A stretch of DNA of 15,100 nt from DASVDK01 sp036381125 [NCBI: Thermodesulfobacteriota bacterium] (GTDB lineage Bacteria; DASVDK01): positions 1-15,100 of the forward strand of contig DASVDK010000178.1 of the NCBI GenBank assembly GCA_036381125.1, in the 5' to 3' direction. Shown piece by piece: positions 6,712 through 13,612 of this stretch (position 1 is its first letter; each line of letters starts with the position of its first letter). Below the pieces are notes generated by a model. The model saw nothing but the letters and a program-made list of their open reading frames with translations. It did no database searches and had not been told where the DNA came from. Both the position numbers and the translations under genes were made by a program.

Positions 6712-7233
6712 CTTCCTTGCTGGACTTCCCGGCAGCAACCCACTGGCGGCCATCGCAGGAGTTCCACATCGGAGTCTCCGGTGGCCGCTTCCGTTCGTCT
6801 GCGCTGCTCGCGGGTCATCGCAGCTCCGCTCGAGGTGCGCGGCACCGGCTCGCCGAGCGCCCCGCGAACCTCCTCTTCGTCCTGCGGTCGGCGCTGCGGG
6901 GAGCCGAGTCTTGGAGAGTCGAGCCGTTGCGGGCGGGCCGCTACGCCGCGCGCGCTGCTATCCTTCTCGTCACGGCTCGAGTCCCCGGCGAGCGGTCTGC
7001 GGGTTCCGTGCTCGCCGTCGGCAGCCACGTCCGGCAGGTGCCGGGGGCGCTCCCCGGGGCGCCCGCGATCGCGCCGATTCCGGCGCGGCCGGGCGAAGGC
7101 GCACCGCGGACCGGGCGACGCGGGGGGCGCGTGGGCGCTTCGAGTGGGCGAACCGGTGCGGCGGGCCCGAGCACGCGTGATCGGATCGAGGGGGCGGCCG
7201 GGCAATCCCGCGGCTGTATCCAGGGGAGGCAGG
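6712..7233 (+). other. Non-coding stretch between tmRNA and amidase gene
   Basis: I see no convincing gene in these 522 bases. Frames are open on both strands, but their products are arginine-, proline- and alanine-rich low-complexity sequence, as expected by chance at this GC content. Hairpins are visible: TTGCTG (6717-6722) with CAGCAA (6733-6738), just after the tmRNA; GCGGCCA (6746-6752) with TGGCCGC (6782-6788), with GGAG/CTCC pairing inside; GGTGC (6834-6838) with GCACC (6842-6846); and GGGCGC (7045-7050) with GCGCCC (7059-7064). None has a T-run. I find no promoter with acceptable spacing for the amidase gene. Confidence 0.5.
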
Positions 7234-8484
7234 ATGGCTGAGCGAGACGACGAAATCGCGTTCGAGTCCCTCAAGACCCGGTTCCTCGACGGCAAGCTCT
7301 CCCGCGAGGCGTTCCTCCGCGAGGCGACGGCCCTCGGCCGGGGCGCTGCCGCGTACGCCTGGCTCGGCGATCCGGACCCCGCGGCGGCGGGCGAGGCGGC
7401 CTCGAGCGAGCCCGGGCCGGCGGTATCGGCGGCCGAGGTCGCCAGGCTCGCGGAGCGGGCGGAGGTGATCACCTTCACGCCGAAGCCGGAGCAGTTCGCC
7501 TGGACCTTCGGCGGGGTCGCGCCGGTGATGCACGTCAGGCCAGGGCAGCTCCTCAAGCTCTGGACCGAGGACGCCTTTGCCGGCAACATCAGGACGAAGA
7601 AGGACCTCCCCTCCAGGGTCATCAGGTACCCGTTCGTGAACCCGCAGACCGGCCCCTTCTACGTCGAGGGGGCCGAGGTCGGGGACACGCTCGCGATCCA
7701 CTTCGTCGACGTCCAGCCGGCGGCCAACCAGGGGATCAGCACGACGATCCCGCTCTTCGGCGGCCTGACACCGACCGCGTACACGCAGCTGCTGAGTCCG
7801 GCGCTCCCGGAGGTGGTCTGGATCTACCGGGTCAACCGGGACCGGGGCACCGTCGGCTACGACGCGAACGACTCCTCGTACTCGGTGGAGATCCCGCTCG
7901 AGCCGTTCCTCGGGACGGTGGGGGTTGCGCCGAGGGCGATGGAGGCGCGCAACGTGCTCGTGCCGGAGGCCTTCGGCGGTAACATGGACACCCCCGAGGC
8001 GAGGGCCGGCACGACGATCTACCTCGGCGTCAACGTGCCGGGCGCGCTCTTCAGCATCGGCGACGGGCACTACGCGCAGAGCGAAGGGGAACTCTGCGGT
8101 GTCGCGGTCGAGGGGCGGATGCGCACGACGCTCCTCGTCGACGTGATCAAGAACGTCTACGTCGACTGGCCGAGGCTCGAGAACGACGAGTTCATCATGA
8201 CCGCCGGCAGCTACCGGCCGCTCGAGGACGCCTACCGGATCGCCTTCACACAGATGGTGCGCTGGGTGTCGGCCGAGTGCGGCCTGTCGGTCATGGATGC
8301 CTACCAGCTCGTCTCGCAGGTGGCCCGCACCCACGTCGCGAACGTCGTCGACCCCAACTACACGATCATCGCGAAGGTGGCGAAGCGCTACCTGAGGCCG
8401 GGCTCGGCCGTCATGAACGGCACGCACGGGAAGCTGAGGGCGCTCGCCCGGGCCCTCGGGGAGCGGGCGCGCGCCTCGGCGTGA
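7234..8484 (+). CDS. Acetamidase/formamidase family protein
   Basis: A 416-residue enzyme of the FmdA/AmdA family, which hydrolyses short-chain amides such as formamide or acetamide to the acid and ammonia. Family hallmarks are FGGNMDTPEARAGTTIYL (247-264), SIGDGHYAQSEGELCGVAVE (274-293), FGGLTP (175-180) and a late MDAYQLVS (354-361). The usual GDGHAxQGDGE is here GDGHYAQSEGE. Residues 14-45 (DGKLSREAFLREATALGRG, hydrophobic AAAYAWLG) resemble a decayed twin-arginine leader without the RR pair, so the protein is probably cytoplasmic. GGGGAGG at 7223-7229 lies 4 bases before the ATG and fixes the start against a long open extension upstream. The C69 hydrolase gene follows after 23 bases. Exact substrate unknown. 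Confidence 0.88.
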   Translation: MAERDDEIAFESLKTRFLDGKLSREAFLREATALGRGAAAYAWLGDPDPAAAGEAASSEPGPAVSAAEVARLAERAEVITFTPKPEQFAWTFGGVAPVMHVRPGQLLKLWTEDAFAGNIRTKKDLPSRVIRYPFVNPQTGPFYVEGAEVGDTLAIHFVDVQPAANQGISTTIPLFGGLTPTAYTQLLSPALPEVVWIYRVNRDRGTVGYDANDSSYSVEIPLEPFLGTVGVAPRAMEARNVLVPEAFGGNMDTPEARAGTTIYLGVNVPGALFSIGDGHYAQSEGELCGVAVEGRMRTTLLVDVIKNVYVDWPRLENDEFIMTAGSYRPLEDAYRIAFTQMVRWVSAECGLSVMDAYQLVSQVARTHVANVVDPNYTIIAKVAKRYLRPGSAVMNGTHGKLRALARALGERARASA

Positions 8485-8507
8485 CCGGCCGGCAAATGGA
8501 GGAGATC

Positions 8508-9968
8508 ATGACGCTCGCCCTTCGACGGCCCGGCGGCGGCAGTCCGGCGTACAGCTGCGATACGCTGGTGGCGCTCCCGGATGTCACGACCACCGGCACG
8601 ACGATCCTCGGCAAGAACAGCGATCGGCCGGTCTTCGACTGCCAGCCGCTCGTCTACTCTCCGAGACGCACGGCCGGCCCGCGCGCGCGGCTCAGGCTCG
8701 CCTACCTGGAGATCCCTGACGCGGAGACGAGCTACGCGACCCTCGGGTCGAGCCCCTACTGGTGCTGGGGCTACGAGGAGGGGCTGAACGAGTTCGGGGT
8801 CGCGATCGGCAACGAGGCGATCTTCACCGCCACCTGTGCGGCTGCCGTCGCGGAGGCCCGGGCCGGGCGGCCGCCGGCCCCGGGGCTCCTCGGGATGGAG
8901 CTCCTGCGGCTCGGCCTCGAGCGGGGACGGAGCGCCAGGGAGGCGCTCGCCGTCATGACCGGCCTCGTCGAGGCGTACGGGCAGTGGGGCTCGGGGGTTC
9001 CCGCCTGCGGCCACGAGGCGGGGGCCTACGACAACTCGTACATCATCGCCGACCCGCGCGAGGCGTGGGTGCTCGAGACGGCCGGGCGGCGGTGGGTGGC
9101 CCGCCGCTTCACGGGCGGCACGGCCGCGATCTCCAACGAGCCGAGCATCCGGGACGCCTGGGACCTCGCGAGCGCCGATCTCGTCGGCTACGCCGTGGAG
9201 CAGGGGTGGTGGCCGGCCGACCGGCGCGGCGCGTTCGACTTCGCCCGCGCGTACGTGGACCTCGCCAGGCCGCTCCAGGTCTCGCACATCCGGGTCCAGC
9301 GATCCCGCCAGCTCCTCGCCGAGAAGGCGCGGGAGAAGGCCGTCTCGCCGGGCTGGGTCGCGCGGATCCTCCGGGACCACTACGAGGACACCTTCCTCGG
9401 CGGCCCCTACTTCAACGCGGCGCTGCCCGACTTCCTCAGTCTCTGCATGCACAGCCACCCGGCCGGCTTCACCTGGGGCAACACCGCCTCGTCGGCCATC
9501 TTCGTCCTGCCGGCCGATCCCGGCCGGCTCGCGCAGCTCTGGTGGACGCCCGTAACGCCCTGCACCGGCTGTTACGTGCCGTTCTTCGTCGACGCCGGCG
9601 GCGTGCCGGAGACGGTGTCGCGGGCCGGCAGCGAGAGGCGATCCGTGACGCCGCCCAACGAGGCGCGGCCCGATACGCCGGCGCCGGACTCCTACTGGTG
9701 GCGCTTCCGGACGCTCCTCGACAGGGTGAAGGGGAACGAGACGGGCGATCACTACCGGCATCGCCAGCCCGTCGTGCGGGCCCGTTTCGACGAGCTCGAG
9801 CGCGCGTTCGCGGCCGAGGCCGAGACGGTCGAGCGGGAGGCTGTCGCGGCGAGGCGCCGGGGCGGGACCGGCGGGGCAGCGCGGATGTTGCGGGACTTCA
9901 CCGCCCGGTGCGTCGAGCGCGCCGCGGCGGCCGCAACCGAACTGATCGAGACGTTCGGCCGGGCGTGA
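8508..9968 (+). CDS. Family C69 (secernin/dipeptidase-like) Ntn hydrolase
   Basis: A 486-residue protein resembling peptidase family C69 and secernins, which cut amide bonds with an N-terminal cysteine exposed by self-processing. Cys17 in YSCDTLVALPD is the probable nucleophile, so residues 1-16 would be a propeptide. Supporting motifs are GKNSDRP (35-41), EFGVAIGNEA (95-104), YDNSYIIADPREAWVLETAG (174-193) and AISNEPS (207-213). The C-terminal end is a charged helical tail. The ATG at 8508 is preferred over the in-frame ATG at 8496 because GGAGG (8498-8502) lies between them, 5 bases before it. It appears to form a two-gene unit with the amidase upstream. Dipeptide, acyl-amide or lactam substrates are all possible. 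Confidence 0.85.
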   Translation: MTLALRRPGGGSPAYSCDTLVALPDVTTTGTTILGKNSDRPVFDCQPLVYSPRRTAGPRARLRLAYLEIPDAETSYATLGSSPYWCWGYEEGLNEFGVAIGNEAIFTATCAAAVAEARAGRPPAPGLLGMELLRLGLERGRSAREALAVMTGLVEAYGQWGSGVPACGHEAGAYDNSYIIADPREAWVLETAGRRWVARRFTGGTAAISNEPSIRDAWDLASADLVGYAVEQGWWPADRRGAFDFARAYVDLARPLQVSHIRVQRSRQLLAEKAREKAVSPGWVARILRDHYEDTFLGGPYFNAALPDFLSLCMHSHPAGFTWGNTASSAIFVLPADPGRLAQLWWTPVTPCTGCYVPFFVDAGGVPETVSRAGSERRSVTPPNEARPDTPAPDSYWWRFRTLLDRVKGNETGDHYRHRQPVVRARFDELERAFAAEAETVEREAVAARRRGGTGGAARMLRDFTARCVERAAAAATELIETFGRA

Positions 9969-10012
9969 GAGGCGCCGCCCCGGAGCCTGCAGCGGGCGGC
10001 CCGCGGTCCGTG

Positions 10013-10729
10013 CTAGACGGCCAGGTACCGGACGAGCTGGTCCCGGTCGCGTAGCTCCTCGCCCGAGAGGGTGGCGACGATCCGACCCTTGTCCATCGCA
10101 TACGCCCGGTCGGCCACCTGGGCGATCAGGAAGGTGTTCTGCTCGACCAGGAGGATCGTCAACCCCTCCTCGCGCTTGAGACGGTTGAGCACGCGGCCGA
10201 TCTCCTGGATGATGCTCGGCTGGATGCCGACCGACGGCTCGTCGAGGAGGAGGAGACTCGGCCGCCCGACCAGCGCGCGGGCGATGGCGAGCATCTGCTG
10301 CTGGCCGCCGCTGAAGGTTCCGGCGAGCTGGCGGCGGCGCTCCGCGAGGATCGGGAAGTACTCGTAGACGAGGTCGTAGCGCGGCCGATCCTTCGCGCGG
10401 TTGATCGTCTCCCCCATCACGAGGTTCTCCTCGACGGTGAGCTCGGGGAAGATCTCCCGGCCCTGCGGTACGTAGCCGATCCCCAGGGCGGCACGCCGGT
10501 CGGCCGGCAGCCGGGCGATGCTCTCGCCGTTCAGCCGCACGTCGCCCGAGCGGGGAGGGAGGAGCCCGATGACGGTCTTCATGAGGGTGGTCTTGCCGAC
10601 CCCGTTGCGCCCGATGGTGGCGACGGTCTCGCCGGACTCGATGCGGAGCGCGACCCCCTGGAGGATGTCTCCGCCGTCGTAGCCGGCGCGCAGGTCCTCG
10701 ACCTCGAGCCTCGGCCTCGCCCGCGACAT
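10013..10729 (-). CDS. ABC transporter ATP-binding protein, LivF/UrtE type
   Basis: A 238-residue cytoplasmic ATPase of a HAAT-family importer. Walker A GRNGVGKT is at 40-47, Q-loop YVPQGREIFPELTVEENL at 86-103, signature FSGGQ at 139-143, Walker B LLLLDEP at 159-165 and LLVEQN at 193-198. The stretch GIQPSIIQEIGRV (168-180) is closer to UrtE of urea importers than to typical LivF, which usually has GLAP here. It is the last gene of the minus-strand operon. Its ATG is 2 bases after the stop of the other ATPase gene. It ends 44 bases from the C69 hydrolase gene, which is convergent. Confidence 0.92.
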   Translation of the reverse strand: MSRARPRLEVEDLRAGYDGGDILQGVALRIESGETVATIGRNGVGKTTLMKTVIGLLPPRSGDVRLNGESIARLPADRRAALGIGYVPQGREIFPELTVEENLVMGETINRAKDRPRYDLVYEYFPILAERRRQLAGTFSGGQQQMLAIARALVGRPSLLLLDEPSVGIQPSIIQEIGRVLNRLKREEGLTILLVEQNTFLIAQVADRAYAMDKGRIVATLSGEELRDRDQLVRYLAV

Positions 10730-10731
10730 GC

Positions 10732-11481
10732 TCACTGCTCCCCGAGGTAGATGCGCCGGACCTCGCGGTTCGATTCGATCTCCGCGAGGCTGCCGTCCGC
10801 GAAAACGCGGCCGTAGTGCAGGACCGTCACGCGGCCGCCGACCTGCCGGATGAAGGCCATGTCGTGCTCCACGACGAGCAGGGTCACCCCCTGACGATTC
10901 AGGGCGACGACGAACTCCGCGGTGAGGCTCGTCTCCCCGGGCGTCATCCCCGCCGTCGGCTCGTCGAGCAGCAGGAGATCGGGCTCGGTCGCGAGCGCGA
11001 GGCAGATCTCGAGCCACTGCTGCTCGCTGTGAGGCAGCTCGCCGGCGAGGACGTCCATCCGCGGCGCGAGCCCGAGCGTCTCGAGCGCCCAGGCGAGGCG
11101 GCCGTTCGCTGCGCCGCGTCCTGCGTTCCCGTAGGCACCGCCGGCGATGAAGAGGTTCTGCGCGACGGTGAGCCCCCGGTAGACCCGGGTCGTCTGGAAC
11201 TTCTGGCAGAGCCCCTTGCGCACGCGCCTGAACGGGGGGAGGTGGGTGATGTCCTCGCCCTCGAAGCGGATGTGCCCGGCGTCGGGCCGGTGGATCCCGG
11301 AGAGAAGCGCGAAGAGCGTGGACTTGCCGGCCCCGTTCGGGCCGATGAGGCACCTGAGCTCACCCCCGGCGACCGTGAGATCGAGCTGATCGACGGCGCG
11401 GACCCCGCCGAAGGACTTCGTCAGCTTCTCGACCCGCAGGATCGCCTCGCGATCCGCGGCCACCTGCCCCGGCCCCGTCAT
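10732..11481 (-). CDS. ABC transporter ATP-binding protein, LivG/UrtD type
   Basis: A 249-residue ATPase partner of the LivF/UrtE-type protein. Walker A GPNGAGKS is at 47-54, Q-loop glutamine at 96 (CQKFQTTRV), Walker B LLLLDEP at 169-175 and switch histidine 206 (VVEHDMAF). The ABC signature is unusual, LPHSE (149-153) instead of LSGGQ. ELRCLIGPNG (41-50), QQWLEI (154-159) and the ending VRRIYLG are shared with UrtD of urea importers. An arginine-tyrosine pair (RVY, 99-101) and an insertion around 112-128 lie before the signature. The ATG overlaps the preceding permease stop by four bases, so it is translationally coupled. An in-frame opening upstream is a read-through of the permease gene in another frame. 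Confidence 0.92.
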   Translation of the reverse strand: MTGPGQVAADREAILRVEKLTKSFGGVRAVDQLDLTVAGGELRCLIGPNGAGKSTLFALLSGIHRPDAGHIRFEGEDITHLPPFRRVRKGLCQKFQTTRVYRGLTVAQNLFIAGGAYGNAGRGAANGRLAWALETLGLAPRMDVLAGELPHSEQQWLEICLALATEPDLLLLDEPTAGMTPGETSLTAEFVVALNRQGVTLLVVEHDMAFIRQVGGRVTVLHYGRVFADGSLAEIESNREVRRIYLGEQ

Positions 11482-12599
11482 CGCGTTCGCCCCCCCCGGC
11501 GCGCCTCTTCGCCCGCCCCGGCGGCTCCCGGGGACCCCCGAAGCGAAGCTTCGCGGGGCGGAAGTGCGGGACGGGGGCCTCGCGGGCGCTTGAGGCCGCG
11601 GGCGACGGTCACCACGATGCCGGCCGGGAAGAACAGCATCGTCGCGAGGAGCAGGGCGCCGAGGATGAGGAAGGCGTACTCCCCGCCCCAGACCGAGAGC
11701 GTGTCGGCGAGCCAGCGCAGCGCCAGCGTGGAGAGGAGGACCGCGAGCAGGCTGTGCCGCCCGCCGACGGCGGCCCAGATGACCGGCACCGTGGCGGCCA
11801 GCAGGCCCATGGTGGCGGGGTTGGTGTAGTTGCCCCACGAGACGTAGAGGACGCCGCTCACGCCCGCGAGCCCCGCGGCCAGCGTGAAGACCTGGACCTG
11901 GACGAGGTTGACGTTGTAGCCGAGGAGCCGGGTCCGCTCGACGTCGTCGCGGATGCCGATGACGACGTGCCCGTAGCGGGCGTTCACCAGGAGGCGCAGT
12001 CCCAGGTAGGTCGCGAGCATCAGGACCACGACGAGGAGGTAGAACGCGACCGTCGCCCCGCCGAACTCCACGCCGGCCACCTGGAGCGACGGAATGCCGG
12101 TCATGCCGTTGTAGCCGCCGAGGAGGACGGCGCCGACGCGCCACTGGTAGCCGGCCGTCTGGGCCATGAAGGTCTCGAGGATGAGCGAGAGGACGAGGGT
12201 GAGGAGCGGGATGATCCACCCGCTCACCTGCCCGTAGAAGACGAAGTACCCGAAGGCCGCTGCGACCAGGACGGCGGCGCCGACTCCACCGACGGCGGCC
12301 AGGAGCGTGGCCCAGGGGCTGCCGGCCAGGTTGCCCGCGAGGATGCCGTAGACGTAGCCGGCGATGCCGAAGAACGCCGCCTGCCCGAAGCTCAGGATGC
12401 CGCCGTAGCCCCACAGGAGCCCCAGGCCGAGCCCCATGGGGACGTAGAGGGCGAAGTTGGCGAAGTTCGACATCGCGAACACCGAGCCGACGAGCGGGTA
12501 GGCGAGCAGCGCCGCGCTCGCGGCGCCGAACAGCGCCCAGAAGACCGGCCCCCGACCCAGCTCCGCGGGACCGTTCAGCGTTCGCCACAGCGCCCGCAT
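11478..12599 (-). CDS. ABC transporter permease, LivM/UrtC type
   Basis: A 373-residue inner-membrane permease with about ten hydrophobic segments. The conserved first-half block LWGYGGILSFGQAAFFGIAGY (about 62-82) identifies LivM/UrtC proteins. A cytoplasmic loop IRDDVERTRLLGYN, which corresponds to the EAA region that touches the ATPases, follows later. The ATG at 12599 has AAGGGA about 7 bases upstream. Longer openings upstream would run into the other permease gene and add a non-membrane, arginine-rich leader. The last 38 residues (about 336-373) are a basic, proline/glycine-rich tail beyond the normal fold, and they include a palindromic DNA element. It forms the channel with the LivH/UrtB-type permease. 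Confidence 0.92.
   Translation of the reverse strand: MRALWRTLNGPAELGRGPVFWALFGAASAALLAYPLVGSVFAMSNFANFALYVPMGLGLGLLWGYGGILSFGQAAFFGIAGYVYGILAGNLAGSPWATLLAAVGGVGAAVLVAAAFGYFVFYGQVSGWIIPLLTLVLSLILETFMAQTAGYQWRVGAVLLGGYNGMTGIPSLQVAGVEFGGATVAFYLLVVVLMLATYLGLRLLVNARYGHVVIGIRDDVERTRLLGYNVNLVQVQVFTLAAGLAGVSGVLYVSWGNYTNPATMGLLAATVPVIWAAVGGRHSLLAVLLSTLALRWLADTLSVWGGEYAFLILGALLLATMLFFPAGIVVTVARGLKRPRGPRPALPPREASLRGSPGAAGAGEEARRGGRTR
11535..11558 (-). repeat. Palindromic element inside the permease 3' end
   Basis: A perfect 12-base palindrome GCGAAGCTTCGC (11543-11554) sits inside larger imperfect symmetry: CCCC on one side (11536-11539) and GGGG (11555-11558) on the other. A second short inverted repeat (GGGGACCCC) lies next to it at 11530-11538. 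It is read through as EASLRG (350-355) in the extra C-terminal tail of the permease, and several frames are open across it. The pattern resembles REP-like or protein-tolerated palindromic elements. A second copy is not visible in this window. Confidence 0.4.
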
Positions 12600-12612
12600 G
12601 CCCGTCCCTTCC

Positions 12613-13512
12613 TCAGGCCGATGCGCGCGCCATCCGGCGGCGCTCCCGGTCCTGGAGATAGCCCGACAGCCCGCGCGGGAGGAACCGGATGACGAGCAGC
12701 GCGGCCACGAGGAGGCCCATCCGCCCGATGAAGGTTCCCCAGACACTGGAAAGCGGCGTCGAGACGAGGGACAGCAGCCCGGCGCTCATGAGCGCACCGG
12801 CGATCGGATTGGCGCCGCCGCCCACGACGACCGTGATGAAGGCCACATCGACGAAGGTCGTCCCCATCAGCGGCACGATGGTCGTGGTCGGCGCGTAGAG
12901 CGCGCCCGTCAGCCCGGCCAGGGCGGACCCGACGCCGAAGGTGATGAGGTAGACCCGGCCGGTGTCCACGCCGAGGGCGCGCGCGACCTCGGCGTTCTGC
13001 ATGGTGGCGCGGGTGCGGATGCCGAGCCGCGTCCGGTAGAGGAACCACCAGGCGGCCGCGATGACCAGGATCGCGATCACGAAGAGGAGCAGACGGTAGC
13101 CGCCGAACGAGTAGCCGCCGTACGAGAACGTCCACGCCGGCAGCGGCACCGATTCCATCGAGGGGCCGAGCAGGAGGAGCGTCCCCTGGCTGAGGATGAG
13201 GCTCACGCCCCAGGTGGCGACCAGCGCGCCGATCCTGTCCCGGTAGAAGCGCCGGATGACCGTCCGCTCGAGCAGCAGGCCGAAGAGGCCGACCCCGAGG
13301 ACGCTCAGGATCATGCAGACGGGCAGCGGCAGGTTCGCCCGGTTGTACGCGATCGTCGTGATGTAGGCGCCCATCATGATCAGCTCGCCGTGGGCGAGGT
13401 TGATCACGTCGACCACGCCGAGGATGATCATCAGCCCGAGCGCTGCGAGTAGCAGCAGGGCGATGTTGTCGGCGTACTGGTAGAAGAGGCTGACGACCTG
13501 GGGCAGCGTCAT
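12613..13512 (-). CDS. ABC transporter permease, LivH/UrtB type
   Basis: A 299-residue inner-membrane permease with about eight or nine hydrophobic segments. The signature DVINLAHGELIMMGAY (35-50) is that of LivH/UrtB. The coupling loop RTRLGIRTRATMQNAEVARALGVDT (about 160-184) is the EAA-type ATPase contact region, and VVVGGGANPIAGAL is the conserved late block. Length is typical. The ATG at 13512 follows a GGAG-type sequence in the segment facing the hairpin at 13548-13593. The LivM/UrtC-type permease starts 13 bases after its stop. The 100-base gap before it, back to the binding-protein gene, is the largest within the operon. Confidence 0.93.
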   Translation of the reverse strand: MTLPQVVSLFYQYADNIALLLLAALGLMIILGVVDVINLAHGELIMMGAYITTIAYNRANLPLPVCMILSVLGVGLFGLLLERTVIRRFYRDRIGALVATWGVSLILSQGTLLLLGPSMESVPLPAWTFSYGGYSFGGYRLLLFVIAILVIAAAWWFLYRTRLGIRTRATMQNAEVARALGVDTGRVYLITFGVGSALAGLTGALYAPTTTIVPLMGTTFVDVAFITVVVGGGANPIAGALMSAGLLSLVSTPLSSVWGTFIGRMGLLVAALLVIRFLPRGLSGYLQDRERRRMARASA

Positions 13513-13547
13513 GCCGGGGTGTCTCCGAGAGGCGCACTGGCGAGCGA

Positions 13548-13593
13548 CCGGCCGCCGGTCGGAGACGGCGGCAGCTCTCCGACCGGCGGCCGG
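13548..13593 (-). promoter_or_regulatory. Perfect 18-bp hairpin between binding-protein and permease genes
   Basis: The arms CCGGCCGCCGGTCGGAGA (13548-13565) and its exact complement (13576-13593) leave a 10-base loop. It begins 19 bases after the binding-protein stop (going down the minus strand) and ends 35 bases before the permease ATG. No T-run follows, so it is not a standard terminator. Comparable hairpins after binding-protein genes are known to stabilise the upstream message and lower permease output. The second arm can also pair, over seven bases (TCTCCGA with TCGGAGA at 13522-13528), with the permease ribosome-binding region. Confidence 0.75.
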
Positions 13594-13612
13594 CGCGCGA
13601 CGACTTCAGCCC

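Noticed and set aside
6667-7233. An open frame starting inside the tmRNA and continuing in frame into the amidase gene, giving a 605-residue product
   Set aside because: The upstream part overlaps the tmRNA and is low-complexity. The ATG at 7234 has a strong ribosome-binding site and begins a family-like N-terminus.
9992-10004. GCGGG/CCCGC mini-hairpin between the convergent C69 and ATPase genes as a bidirectional terminator
   Set aside because: A 5-bp stem without T-runs on either strand is expected by chance in this base composition.
11482-12588. An open extension of the LivG/UrtD-type gene across the permease gene, suggesting a fusion
   Set aside because: The extension is the permease DNA read in another frame. 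The ATG at 11481 with the ATGA overlap explains the real start.
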